Shown: positions 1 to 10,596 of the stretch, piece after piece
Numbering within the stretch: the stretch's first letter is position 1
How the letters are laid out: every line of letters begins with the position of its first letter
DNA from: an uncultured beta proteobacterium
Lineage (GTDB): Bacteria; Pseudomonadota; Gammaproteobacteria; Burkholderiales; Burkholderiaceae_C
NCBI GenBank assembly: GCA_903951445.1
Contig: CAJBBZ010000285.1
Location: 1 to 64,000, forward strand
Direction: 5' to 3'
Length of the DNA: 64,000 nucleotides
The notes under the pieces: model-generated
Seen by the model: the letters and a program-made list of their open reading frames with translations, nothing else
What the model was told of the DNA's origin: nothing
The model's database searches: none
Program-made: the position numbers and the translations under genes

Positions 1-354
1 GCCGTATTTGGAACGCGATTGCTTGCGGTCTTTCACGCCTTGCAAATCGAGCGAACCACGCACGATGTGATAGCGCACACCGGGCAAATCCTTGACACGA
101 CCGCCGCGCACCAGCACCACGCTGTGCTCTTGCAGGTTGTGGCCTTCGCCGCCGATGTAGGAAATCACTTCAAAACCGTTGGTCAAGCGTACTTTGGCCA
201 CTTTACGCAGCGCAGAATTGGGCTTCTTGGGGGTGGTGGTGTACACGCGGGTGCACACGCCGCGGCGCTGCGGCGAGTTCTGCATCGCAGGGCTTTTGGA
301 CTTGATCGTTTCGACCTCACGCCCCTGACGCACTAGCTGGTTAATGGTTGGCAC
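1..354 (-). CDS. rpsL: 30S ribosomal protein S12, 3' end cut by window edge
   Basis: Reverse strand from GTG at 354 reads [63 protein letters not shown]..., the S12 signature. Confidence 0.97.
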   Translation of the reverse strand, partial: MPTINQLVRQGREVETIKSKSPAMQNSPQRRGVCTRVYTTTPKKPNSALRKVAKVRLTNGFEVISYIGGEGHNLQEHSVVLVRGGRVKDLPGVRYHIVRGSLDLQGVKDRKQSRSKYG

Positions 355-507
355 TTAAGCCTCCTAATGAAAATTCTCCCGCTGCGCAGGAGCTATACGA
401 TTCAAAAACTTCGAAAACACAGAGCCCTTCGGAAGTTTCCGAAAAGCCTTCTAATATACCAGATATTGCTTCAGCCTAGCCTGGTCGGCCGCTGCCGGGC
501 GCTGGAA

Positions 508-1674
508 TTAGCGTATCCACAGACGCAAAGCGTCCCAGGCGCGGCCGAAAATACCCGCCTGGTCTACCGCATCTAGCGCCTGCAGGGGCATTTGCGCCAC
601 CTCTATGCCGCCCGAGAGCACGCGCAGGGTCGCCACCTCCTGGCCTTTGGCGATGGGCGCCAAAAGTGGTTCTTTGCGCACGACTTCGGTGCTCACTTTG
701 CCAGCGCTGCCGGCTGGCAAAGCCAACACAACGCCCTGCGGATGGCCTACGCGCACGGTGGAAGCGCTGCCTTTCCAGACCTGCGCTGTCACCACGGCCT
801 GGCCGGGATCGAACAATTTGACCGGCTCAAAGGCGGTAAAGCCCCAGTTGAGCAGCTTTTGGGATTCATTGGCGCGGGCATTTTCATTGGCGGTGCCCAA
901 AACAATAGACAACAGGCGCCGACTCGGACTGGCCCCTTGCGAGCCCAGGCTAGCGTAGTCGCGTCGGGCGGTGGCCACCATGCAGTAACCGGCGGCTTCG
1001 GTATAGCCAGTTTTAAGTCCATCGACCGTGGGGTCGCGCTGCAACAAGAGGTTGCGATTGGTGTCATTAGCCGCCGGGGTGCCGGGGTAGCGGTATTTTT
1101 TAAGAGCGTAATAGCCGACGTACTGCGGGAAATCGGCCATCAAACGTGTCGCCAGGATGCCCAGGTCGCGCGCCGTGGTGGTGTGCCCGGCCTCGGTCAG
1201 GCCTTCGGGGTTTTTGTAGCTAGTGCCTTTCAAGCCCAGTACCTGGGCCTGTGCATTCATCATTTGCACAAAGCGGGGCACATCGCCGCCCACGCCCTCG
1301 GCGAGCGCGATGGTGGCGTCATTGCCCGACTGCACCACCATGCCCTTGATCAGGTCTTCCACCGGTACTTGCATTTTGGGGTCGATGAACATGCGCGAGC
1401 CTGGCATTTTCCAAGCGCGCTCACTGACGGGAAATTTCTGATCCAGGCTGATCTTGCCGGACTTCAAGGCATCAAACACCAGGTACGCCGTCATCAGCTT
1501 GGTAAGCGAGGCTGGTTCCACCTGCATGTCCGCGTCTTTGGCCGCCAGCACCTGGTGTGCCGACACATCGAGCAACAAATAAGCGCGCGCCGCGATTTCG
1601 GGTGGCTGGGGGCTTTGCGCATGGGCACCGGCCAATAAGGAAATAGCGAGCAGGCAGGAAGCAACAAATTTCAT
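508..1674 (-). CDS. D-alanyl-D-alanine carboxypeptidase (PBP5/6 family)
   Basis: Signal peptide MKFVASCLLAISLLAGAHAQ; PASLTKLMTAY (SxxK), SGNDATIALAEG, DGLKTGYTEAAGYC motifs; start set at MKF inside the longer ORF. Confidence 0.93.
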   Translation of the reverse strand: MKFVASCLLAISLLAGAHAQSPQPPEIAARAYLLLDVSAHQVLAAKDADMQVEPASLTKLMTAYLVFDALKSGKISLDQKFPVSERAWKMPGSRMFIDPKMQVPVEDLIKGMVVQSGNDATIALAEGVGGDVPRFVQMMNAQAQVLGLKGTSYKNPEGLTEAGHTTTARDLGILATRLMADFPQYVGYYALKKYRYPGTPAANDTNRNLLLQRDPTVDGLKTGYTEAAGYCMVATARRDYASLGSQGASPSRRLLSIVLGTANENARANESQKLLNWGFTAFEPVKLFDPGQAVVTAQVWKGSASTVRVGHPQGVVLALPAGSAGKVSTEVVRKEPLLAPIAKGQEVATLRVLSGGIEVAQMPLQALDAVDQAGIFGRAWDALRLWIR

Positions 1675-1769
1675 GAATTCAAAACCTTTGGGAGTGGAGT
1701 GCAGCGCGGGCATCGGCGGGGCGTTTGTAAAAATAAGAATGGTGTGATGCGGCAGCGTAGGCCACAAGC

Positions 1770-2417
1770 TCAATGCCCAGCCACATGGCGTGCGACCAAG
1801 TCGCGCAGCAAGGGCAATTGTCCGTGAAAAAAATGCCCCACTCCGGGCAAGACCACTAGCGGCAGGTTTTGCGGGCGGGCCCAGTCCAGCGCGGCGGCCA
1901 GGGGCACGGTGTCATCTTCCTCCCCGTGCAGCACCAAGGTTTTGGCATGCAAGTCCTTGGGCAGCTCGGCAACGTCAAACCGTCCTGCGGCCGTGCCGAC
2001 CAAAACCACACGGTCTAGGGTGCGCACCGCATGCAAAGCCTGCACCGCGTGGGAGGTGACGAAAGCACCGAAAGAAAAACCGGCCAATGCAAGCACCCCT
2101 TGCTGGGCTGCGGGAGAAAAATGCTCAATCACCGCAAGCAGATCTTGCAATTCGCCACGCCCTTCGTCATAGGCGCCTTCGCTGGCGCCCACGCCCCGGA
2201 AATTAAAACGTACCGCCATCCAGCCCGACTGCACAAAAGCGCGCGCCATGGTTTGCACGACTTTGTTGTCCATGGTGCCGCCCAAAAGCGGATGGGGGTG
2301 GGCAATCACCGCCACGCCGACCGGTTTTTGTCCTGCCTCCAGGGCTGGCATGTCCACCAAGGTTTGCAGGCTGCCTGCTGGCCCCTGAATTGCCAGCTGC
2401 TGGGTACGCGGATGCAT
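1770..2417 (-). CDS. alpha/beta hydrolase
   Basis: AHPHPLLGGTMDNKVVQTMARAF, FNFRGVGASEG, GFSFGAFV nucleophile elbow. Confidence 0.88.
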   Translation of the reverse strand: MHPRTQQLAIQGPAGSLQTLVDMPALEAGQKPVGVAVIAHPHPLLGGTMDNKVVQTMARAFVQSGWMAVRFNFRGVGASEGAYDEGRGELQDLLAVIEHFSPAAQQGVLALAGFSFGAFVTSHAVQALHAVRTLDRVVLVGTAAGRFDVAELPKDLHAKTLVLHGEEDDTVPLAAALDWARPQNLPLVVLPGVGHFFHGQLPLLRDLVARHVAGH

Positions 2418-2423
2418 GCGCGC

Positions 2424-2786
2424 TTAGCGCCCTACGCTGGGGGGCAGGCGCAGGCGCTCGACCGGTTTGCCGCCCAGCAGGTGGCTGTCGACGATTTCGT
2501 CGATATCGGCGCTGTCCACATAGGTGTACCAAACCGCCTCGGGATACACCACTGCCACCGGGCCACCGGCGCAGCGGTCTAGGCAGCCAGCTTTGTTGAC
2601 GCGCACCTGGCCGGGGCCATTGTGGTCGGCATCACGGACGCGCTGCTTGCAGCGGTCAAACCCGGCTTGCGCCTGGTGTTGCGCGCAACATTCTTCGCCG
2701 CTTTTGCGTTCGTTCAGGCAGAAAAAAATATGGCGCGCGTAATAGCTGGTTTCTGCGGCTGGCGCAGCGGATGGGGTGGAAGTCAT
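2424..2786 (-). CDS. thioredoxin-like [2Fe-2S] ferredoxin
   Basis: HIFFCLNER...ECC...VRVNKAGCLDRCAGGPVAVVYPEAVWYTYV pattern. Confidence 0.85.
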   Translation of the reverse strand: MTSTPSAAPAAETSYYARHIFFCLNERKSGEECCAQHQAQAGFDRCKQRVRDADHNGPGQVRVNKAGCLDRCAGGPVAVVYPEAVWYTYVDSADIDEIVDSHLLGGKPVERLRLPPSVGR

Positions 2787-3904
2787 GCGCCGATTTTAGG
2801 TTCGCTGCTGCTTATGCGAATCCGGGAAAGCGCCAACGCGATGGCCGCATAGGGCCAGAGCCAGCCCAGCCATTCGGCCAAACCGTTAAAGCGCACAAAG
2901 CGGCCCTGCTCCCAGGACTGCAAGGTTTGCGCGAAATACGGGCTCTCTGGCGCCTGATTGAGCAAGGCCACATGGCCGCACAGCAGCACGAAGACCAGGA
3001 CCAATGCCCAGCGCCAGCGCAGGCGCGCCAGGGCCACAGCCAGGGCCAAGGCGCCCAGCAGGCCGGCGCAGGTAGTGGCGTCCAGCCAAGACCACATATG
3101 CGTTGGCCCCCAGCTCAGGGCGGCCGAGAGGCCGCTGGCACTCACGCCCACGGCCACCACGGCCAGACTGAGCCAGACGCGGTGCCTGGGCCTGTGCAGT
3201 ACGCCAAAGCCCAGCAAACAAGGAGCCAACAAACCGGTAACCACGCAGGCCAGCGTGGCGGCTGATCCCAGCGGCCCTGCGTCGATGGCGGGAAATAATC
3301 GGCGCACTTGCGCGTCGTCCAACCAATGCGCGCCCATGCCGAGCAAGGCCTGGGCTAAATCTTGCAAACCGCCCCACACATGGCCCAGGCCGAAGGGCAC
3401 GGCCGAGGGAAACAAGAGCGCGGCCGGCCAGCTCAGTAGCAGCACCAGCACCCCGCGCGATTGCGGTGCCAGCCACCGGCTTTGCCAGCGGTCCCAGCGC
3501 GTCAAGCCGCCGCGCCGCGCCAAGTACAGCGCCGCTAGCGCGCCCACGATGGTGCCTAGGGTGTTGAGCAACCAGTCCTCGCGCGAGGCGACGCGCTGGG
3601 GCAAATAGCTTTGCAAAGTTTCCAGCACCAAGGACAGCAGCGTGCCACAGGCCACCGCCAGCCAAGCGGGAGGTACCCGGTGACGGGTGCGCAAAGCCAG
3701 CCAGGCCAGCAAAGCGCCCAGCGGCACATAGCCGACGATATTGATAGCGACGTCAAAGCCAGTCCAGTAGCGCGGCAGCGGAGCGGCCAAAAAGGCCCAG
3801 GGTGCAATGCCCTGGTCACGCCAATCGGCAAAGGGGTACAGGCTGGCATAGACCACCAGCGTGCAGTACATCCAGGTGAGCGGCCAGGCAGCGGATTTGT
3901 GCAT
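2783..3904 (-). CDS. VanZ family membrane protein
   Basis: Multi-TM protein with SLYPFADWRDQG, GYVPLGALLAWLALR and SLVLETLQSYLPQRVASREDWLLNTLGTIVGA, typical of VanZ. Confidence 0.85.
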   Translation of the reverse strand: MHKSAAWPLTWMYCTLVVYASLYPFADWRDQGIAPWAFLAAPLPRYWTGFDVAINIVGYVPLGALLAWLALRTRHRVPPAWLAVACGTLLSLVLETLQSYLPQRVASREDWLLNTLGTIVGALAALYLARRGGLTRWDRWQSRWLAPQSRGVLVLLLSWPAALLFPSAVPFGLGHVWGGLQDLAQALLGMGAHWLDDAQVRRLFPAIDAGPLGSAATLACVVTGLLAPCLLGFGVLHRPRHRVWLSLAVVAVGVSASGLSAALSWGPTHMWSWLDATTCAGLLGALALAVALARLRWRWALVLVFVLLCGHVALLNQAPESPYFAQTLQSWEQGRFVRFNGLAEWLGWLWPYAAIALALSRIRISSSEPKIGA

Positions 3905-3916
3905 GGCACGGTACCG

Positions 3917-4345
3917 TTAAAAAGGCTTGAGTATTACCAGCAATACCGCCGCCACCAGGAAGAGCACCGGGATTTCGTTGAACCAGCGAAACCACACATG
4001 GCTGCGCAAAGCGGTTTGCACTTCCAATTGGCGCAGGATGCGGGCGCACAAATGGTGGTAGCCCAGGGTCAGGATGACAACGACGAGCTTGGCGTGCATC
4101 CAGCCATTGCCCGGCCCCAGGCCCACGCCGTAATAGAGCCATAAAGTCAGGCCCAAGCCCAAAGCGGGAATGGCCAGGATGGTGCTAAATCGAAAAAGCC
4201 TGCGCGCCATGAGCAGTAAGCGGGCGCGTTCGGCTTCGGAACCGGGCTCGACCATGGCCAAATTCACAAATATACGCGGCAGGTAAAACAGCCCGGCAAA
4301 CCAGCTGGCGACGAAAACAATGTGGAAGGCTTTGACCCAGAGCAT
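3917..4345 (-). CDS. hemJ: protoporphyrinogen oxidase HemJ (CopD-like membrane protein)
   Basis: MLWVKAFHIVFVASWFAGLFYLPRIFVNLAMVE and downstream TM segments; next to hemB. Confidence 0.85.
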   Translation of the reverse strand: MLWVKAFHIVFVASWFAGLFYLPRIFVNLAMVEPGSEAERARLLLMARRLFRFSTILAIPALGLGLTLWLYYGVGLGPGNGWMHAKLVVVILTLGYHHLCARILRQLEVQTALRSHVWFRWFNEIPVLFLVAAVLLVILKPF

Positions 4346-4394
4346 GGCCAAAGTGTAGCGGCAGCACCGCTGGGCGAAGGGCCCAATCGCGGGC

Positions 4395-4493
4395 AAAAAA
4401 AACCCCAGCACACGGCCGGGGTGTTAAGCCTATTTGCTGTCACACATCAAGGCCCCGCTCAGGGAGGAAAAGCGGGAGGAACCGAAGTTCCCA
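4395..4493 (-). ncRNA. candidate small RNA (or hemJ leader/attenuator) with CU-rich loop and intrinsic terminator
   Basis: Minus strand: TATACT box at 4505-4500, UUCG-capped hairpin GGAAC-UUCG-GUUCC, hairpin CCCGCU-UUUCCUCCCUG-AGCGGG, then CCCCGG...CUGGGG stem followed by 8 T (4402-4395). Confidence 0.55.
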
Positions 4494-4570
4494 GGGAAAA
4501 GTATATCTTTCTTGGCAAAAAAGTCACGAATTTTTTGTTTTGTTTAAAAAAAATGTTTTATGTGTTGTAA

Positions 4571-5686
<1,116 letters not shown>

Positions 5687-5812
5687 CGCAGCGCCCATGC
5701 GGCACTGCTTTCTCACTCAAGCACGTGAGGCGGTGCTGGCGCGGCACGGCAGCGCACTTTCTTCGCGCTGCGCGTGGCCGAAACAAAACCCCGCGCTGGC
5801 GCAGGCAAGCCC

Positions 5813-6562
5813 ATGAACGCCCCAATCATGCTAATTACCGGTGGCTCGCGCGGCATTGGCGCGGCGACCGCGCTGGCGGCAGCGCAGGCCGGCTATGCGG
5901 TGGCGGTCAATTACCACTCCAACTCGCTGGCTGCCGACGAGGTGGTGCGCAGCATCCGCGAAAGCGGCGGCCAGGCCATAGCCTTGCAAGCTGATGTCAG
6001 CCGTGAAGACGATGTGATGGCGATGTTTGGACGCATAGACGCCAAGTGGGGGCCACTGGCTGCGTTGGTGAACAACGCGGGCGTGGTCGATGTCAGTTCC
6101 CGCGTCGATGGCATGAGCCTGGCGCGGCTTTCGCGCATGCTCAACACCCATGTGCTGGGCAGCTTTGTCTGCGCCCGCGAGGCGGTTTTGCGCATGAGTA
6201 CGCGCCATGGCGGCAGCGGCGGCGGCATCGTCAATTTGTCTAGCGCCGCCTCCAAGCTGGGCAGCCCGGGCCAGTACGTGGACTACGCGGCCTGCAAAGG
6301 CGCAATTGACACATTTACCATCGGCCTGGCCAAAGAGGTGGCCGCGGAAGGAATCCGCGTCAACGCGGTGCGCCCCGGCATCATCGAAACCGACATCCAT
6401 GCCAGCGGCGGCGAGCCCGACCGGGCGCAGCGCCTGGCCCCCCAAGTGCCTATGCAACGGCCAGGCAGCGCGCAGGAAGTGGCCAACGCTATTCTTTGGC
6501 TGCTGAGTTCGGAGGCCAGTTACTGCACCGGCGCGCTCCTCGACGTGGGCGGCGGGCGCTAA
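5813..6562 (+). CDS. SDR family oxidoreductase
   Basis: MLITGGSRGIGAATA, NNAGVVD, YVDYAACKGAID, GGGR C-terminus. Confidence 0.93.
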   Translation: MNAPIMLITGGSRGIGAATALAAAQAGYAVAVNYHSNSLAADEVVRSIRESGGQAIALQADVSREDDVMAMFGRIDAKWGPLAALVNNAGVVDVSSRVDGMSLARLSRMLNTHVLGSFVCAREAVLRMSTRHGGSGGGIVNLSSAASKLGSPGQYVDYAACKGAIDTFTIGLAKEVAAEGIRVNAVRPGIIETDIHASGGEPDRAQRLAPQVPMQRPGSAQEVANAILWLLSSEASYCTGALLDVGGGR

Positions 6563-6699
6563 GCGCACACTTGTATGCTTGGGGTCTTATGGCCTTTTGG
6601 CCCGAACCCCATCCCCAGATCAACAGTTCCCGATCTCGATTTCCCGACCTCAGCGCCCGACCCTGTTTACCGACCCGATTACGCAGAAAGCTTTTTTGT

Positions 6700-7485
6700 A
6701 TGGATGCCAGTGCCCTGACCAGCCCCGATTTATCCGTTGAACTACGCGGCCCGGTGCTGTGGCTGACCATTACCCGCGAAGCGCGCCGCAATGCCATGAG
6801 CCATGGCGTGTTGGCCGGTATGGCAGCCGCCATCAGCGCGGCGCAAACTGAGCGCAGCGTGCGCGCCATCGTCGTCACCGGTGCCGGTGACAAAGCTTTT
6901 TGCGCTGGGGCCGATCTGCAAAACGCACAAGCCTTCACCACCGATTACTCCGAGCCGCTAGGCCATTTGGCGCAGCTCTTGCGCGTGGCCAAAGCCAGCT
7001 ATGTACCACTGGTAGCGCGCGTCAACGGCGCGTGTATGGCCGGGGGCATGGGCCTCTTGTCCATGTGCGATATGGCGGTGGCCGCAGAGCATGCGGTCTT
7101 TGGTTTGCCCGAGGTGAAAGTGGGCGTATTCCCCGCCCAGGTGCTGAGCGTCTTACAGCACCTGATTCCGCGCCGCACCTTGGTAGAAATGTGTATTACC
7201 GGCGAGCCCATTAGCAGCCTGCAAGCCTTGGAGTTTGGCCTGGTCAATTACATCGACCGCGATGTCGATGCCAAGCTGCAATGGTTGCTGGAACGCCTGC
7301 TGGACAAGTCGCCCGCAGCAGTACGGCGCGGGCTGTACATGATGAAGAAAATGGAGACCATGGCCTTTGAAGAGTCCATGGCTTTTACCGAAAGCCAGAT
7401 TGCACTCTTTACGCTAACCGAGGACGCACGCGAAGGCCAACTGGCGTTTCAGGAAAAGCGCAAACCCCAATGGAGCGGCAAGTAA
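6700..7485 (+). CDS. enoyl-CoA hydratase/isomerase family protein
   Basis: AIVVTGAGDKAFCAGADLQ, NGACMAGGMGLLSMCDMAVAAEHAVFGLPEVKVGVFP. Confidence 0.92.
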   Translation: MDASALTSPDLSVELRGPVLWLTITREARRNAMSHGVLAGMAAAISAAQTERSVRAIVVTGAGDKAFCAGADLQNAQAFTTDYSEPLGHLAQLLRVAKASYVPLVARVNGACMAGGMGLLSMCDMAVAAEHAVFGLPEVKVGVFPAQVLSVLQHLIPRRTLVEMCITGEPISSLQALEFGLVNYIDRDVDAKLQWLLERLLDKSPAAVRRGLYMMKKMETMAFEESMAFTESQIALFTLTEDAREGQLAFQEKRKPQWSGK

Positions 7486-7525
7486 GTCTGCTGTGGCAGG
7501 CTGACAGCGCTCCCCCACACACCGC

Positions 7526-9235
7526 ATGAACGACAGCACTTTTGACTACATCATCATCGGCGCAGGTACCGCCGGTTGCCTGCTGGCCAATCGCCTGAGC
7601 GCCGACGCCTCCAAGCGCGTGCTGCTGATTGAAGCCGGGCGGCGCGACGATTACCACTGGATTCATATCCCGGTAGGCTATTTGTATTGCATCGGCAACC
7701 CGCGCACCGATTGGTTGTTCAAAACCGAGGCCGAGGTCGGGCTCAATGGTCGCAGCCTGATTTACCCGCGCGGCAAAACCCTAGGCGGATCGAGCAGCAT
7801 CAACGGCATGATTTATATGCGCGGCCAGGGCCGCGATTACGCGCGCTGGGCCGATGTGACGGGCGAGTCGCAATGGAGCTGGGACAACAGCCTTCCCTAC
7901 TTCCAATTGCACGAAGACCACTACAAAGGTGCTAACGCTTTGCACGGCGCGCGCGGCACCGCCCCCGCACTGATGCAAGACGCGGATACACCCTACCGCG
8001 CGCTGCTGCGCCACCACAATGCAGGCGGTGAGTGGCGCGTGGATAAACAACGTTTGCGCTGGGAAGTGCTGGAAGCTTTTTCGCAGGCAGCGGTGCAAGC
8101 GGGCATACCGGCGACCGAAGACTTCAACCGGGGCGACAACGAAGGCGTGGGCTTTTTTGAAGTCAACCAAAAAAATGGTTGGCGCTGGAACACGGCTAAG
8201 GCCTTTTTGCGCCCCACTTGCTATGCACGACCCAACTTTGAACTCTGGACTGGCGCGCAGGCGAGCGAACTGGTGCTGGAAAACCACCCCGGCACCGCCA
8301 AGCCTTTGCGCTGCACTGGCGTCAAGGTGTGGAATGGCCGGGAGATGGTGACCGCCCATGCAACACGCGAAGTGATTTTGAGCGCCGGTTCGGTCGCCTC
8401 GCCGCAGTTATTGCAACTCTCGGGCATTGGCCCGTCTGCGCTGCTCCAATCCAAGAACATCGCGCTGCGGCTAGACCTGCCGGGCGTAGGCGCCAATTTG
8501 CAAGACCATTTGCAAATCCGCACGGTGTTCAAAGTGAAAAATACGCCTACGCTCAACACCATTGCCTCCAGCCTGTGGGGCAAGGCGCGTATCGGCTTGG
8601 AATACCTGCTCAAACGCACGGGGCCTATGAGCATGGCGCCCAGCCAGTTGGGCGCATTCACCCGCAGCGACCCGCAGCAGCCTTACCCAAATATCCAGTA
8701 CCACGTGCAGCCGCTCAGCCTGGACGCCTTCGGCTCGCCGCTGCACACCTTCAATGCCATGACCGCCAGCGTCTGCAACCTGAACCCGACTAGCCGGGGC
8801 ACGATCAACATCCGCACACCCGACTTTCGCGATGCGCCAGCGATTGCGCCCAATTACCTGAGCACCGATACCGACCGCAAAGTAGCCGCCGACTCGCTGC
8901 GGGTCACGCGGCGCATCATGGCGCAAAGCGCGATGCAAGCATTTGCGCCCGAGGAATACAAGCCCGGCGTGCAATACCAAAGCGACGAAGAACTCGCCAA
9001 GCTAGCTGGCGACATTGCCAGTACGATTTTTCACCCCGTAGGCACCACCAAAATGGGCCGCGCTGATGACCCCATGGCGGTGGTAGACCCGCGCCTGAAA
9101 GTGCGCGGCGTGGCCGGGCTGCGCGTGGTCGATGCCGGTGTGATGCCATTTATTACCAGCGGCAACACCAATTCGCCCACCCTGATGATTGCTGAGAAAG
9201 CAGCCCAGTGGATTGCCGAAGACGCCCATGACTAA
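7526..9235 (+). CDS. GMC family FAD oxidoreductase (choline dehydrogenase-like)
   Basis: DYIIIGAGTAGCLLANRLS; GKTLGGSSSINGMIYMRGQ; LSAGSVASPQLLQLSGIGP; HPVGTTKMGRADDPMAVVDPRLKVRGVAGLRVVDAGVMP. Confidence 0.95.
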   Translation: MNDSTFDYIIIGAGTAGCLLANRLSADASKRVLLIEAGRRDDYHWIHIPVGYLYCIGNPRTDWLFKTEAEVGLNGRSLIYPRGKTLGGSSSINGMIYMRGQGRDYARWADVTGESQWSWDNSLPYFQLHEDHYKGANALHGARGTAPALMQDADTPYRALLRHHNAGGEWRVDKQRLRWEVLEAFSQAAVQAGIPATEDFNRGDNEGVGFFEVNQKNGWRWNTAKAFLRPTCYARPNFELWTGAQASELVLENHPGTAKPLRCTGVKVWNGREMVTAHATREVILSAGSVASPQLLQLSGIGPSALLQSKNIALRLDLPGVGANLQDHLQIRTVFKVKNTPTLNTIASSLWGKARIGLEYLLKRTGPMSMAPSQLGAFTRSDPQQPYPNIQYHVQPLSLDAFGSPLHTFNAMTASVCNLNPTSRGTINIRTPDFRDAPAIAPNYLSTDTDRKVAADSLRVTRRIMAQSAMQAFAPEEYKPGVQYQSDEELAKLAGDIASTIFHPVGTTKMGRADDPMAVVDPRLKVRGVAGLRVVDAGVMPFITSGNTNSPTLMIAEKAAQWIAEDAHD

Positions 9236-9244
9236 GGGGAAACA

Positions 9245-9446
9245 CGCAAGGGTAAGTCCTGATGTTGATTCGGCGCGGCGGAGCTACAGTGGGTTCGTGC
9301 CTACAAACAGGCCACACTTCGAAAAGCGAAGGGCAGCCCACCAGGCCGCGAGCGATTCCGAGGAGACCATAAGACCTTGGCCTAGCCAAGGTTGACACAC
9401 CTCCCCAAGAGGCAAAAAGCACCGACTTTTGTTGGTGCTTTTTTTT
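9245..9446 (+). ncRNA. candidate structured non-coding RNA ending in an intrinsic terminator (class unassigned)
   Basis: Intergenic stretch with nested complementary segments CGCGGC/GCCGCG, GTGGG/CCCAC, CTTCG-AAAA-GCGAAG, hairpin CCTTGGCCTAGCCAAGG, then terminator stem and T-run. Confidence 0.5.
9414..9446 (+). terminator. rho-independent terminator
   Basis: AAAAAGCACCGAC-TTTT-GTTGGTGCTTTTT followed by further T. Confidence 0.85.
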
Positions 9447-9560
9447 GTCTGTTTGTTTTGCCGCTGCATGTGCAACCCATTTGCAAGCCCCTACACTTGG
9501 CGGGCGTTGACGTCTTAGAAACCCGGCGCTTAGGGAAGCTCTGCATAAGCCCCAACCTGC

Positions 9561-9589
9561 CATTGTGAGCGCAGGGAAGCAATCCATGG
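9561..9589. repeat. REP-like element copy 1
   Basis: CATTGTGAGCGCAGGGAAGCAATCCATGG, close to the widespread CATTGCGAGNNNNGCGAAGCAATCC-type intergenic repeat. Confidence 0.5.
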
Positions 9590-9694
9590 TTGCCAGCGAA
9601 TCAAGCGCTTGTGGATCCGCTCTTCGCGATGAAAAACTTATGCAGACACTCCTTAGACTTTTGTAACACCTCATTTTTTCTGTACCCCAGCTCC

Positions 9695-10453
9695 ATGGAA
9701 TTGCTGCTTGTTTGCGCCGCTTCGCTTTTAGCGGGATTTGTAGATTCCATAGTCGGTGGCGGCGGACTCATCCTGATACCCAGTTTGTTTGCCCTATTTC
9801 CGGCGGCAGCGCCCGCCACCTTGTTTGGCACTAACAAAGGCGCGTCCATTTGGGGCACAGGATTGGCCACGGTGCAGTACAGCCGCCGCGTCACCATGCC
9901 TTGGCGCGCACTGCTGCCCGCTGCGGCAGCCGCTTTGTTAGCCGCCTTCGCAGGTGCCTGGTTGGTGACGGTGGTCTCGCCGGCTTTATTGCGCAAAATT
10001 TTGCCTGGTCTTTTGGTGTTGCTGCTGGCTTATACGCTGGCAAAAAAAGATTTAGGTCAAGCGCATGCGCCGCGCTTTGAAGGCCGCCGCGAGATGCTGG
10101 TGCTTGCCGCCATCGGCGGGCTGGTGGGTTTTTACGATGGCTTTTTCGGGCCGGGAACCGGTAGCTTTTTTGTGTTCTTGTTGGTGCGTGTGGCCGGGTA
10201 CGACTTCTTGCATGCATCGGCCAGCGCCAAGTTGCTCAATACGGCCAGCAATCTAGCGGCCCTGGTTTTGTTCGCTTGGACTGGCCATGTATGGTGGCAT
10301 CTGGTGTTGGCCATGGCTTTGTCCAATATGGTGGGTAGCTTGGCCGGTACGCATCTGGCCCTCAAACACGGCACCGGCTTTGTGCGCATCGTGTTTATGC
10401 TGGTGGTAGCGGCCTTGATCGCCAAAACTTCGTGGGATGCGTTTCTGGCCTGA
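9695..10453 (+). CDS. TSUP (TauE/SafE) family transporter
   Basis: LLAGFVDSIVGGGGLILIPSLF, GTNKGASIWGTGLATVQYSR, GFYDGFFGPGTGSFFVFLLVRVAGYDFLHASASAKLLN. Confidence 0.92.
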   Translation: MELLLVCAASLLAGFVDSIVGGGGLILIPSLFALFPAAAPATLFGTNKGASIWGTGLATVQYSRRVTMPWRALLPAAAAALLAAFAGAWLVTVVSPALLRKILPGLLVLLLAYTLAKKDLGQAHAPRFEGRREMLVLAAIGGLVGFYDGFFGPGTGSFFVFLLVRVAGYDFLHASASAKLLNTASNLAALVLFAWTGHVWWHLVLAMALSNMVGSLAGTHLALKHGTGFVRIVFMLVVAALIAKTSWDAFLA

Positions 10454-10487
10454 TACGGCATAGCACTTAGGCTAGGTCTGCGTCCGT

Positions 10488-10530
10488 TCGTCATGGTGAG
10501 GAATGCAGCGAGGCGGCGACCCATACAGGC
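10488..10530. repeat. REP-like element copy 2 (diverged)
   Basis: TTCGTCATGGTGAGGAATGCAGCGAGGCGGCGACCCATACAGG, same layout as the CGTCATTGCGAGGAN-GCAGCGACGCGGCAATCCA repeat type. Confidence 0.45.
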
Positions 10531-10596
10531 ATGAAGCCCTGCATAGCCAGCTTCTGCGCACTCGCAGTAACAGGTTTGGACTGACGTAGAGCTTGC

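Noticed and set aside
592-1638. 348-aa ORF on + strand antisense to the carboxypeptidase gene
   Set aside because: Low-complexity His/Ala/Gly-rich translation typical of the GC-rich antisense frame; the minus-strand gene is clearly real.
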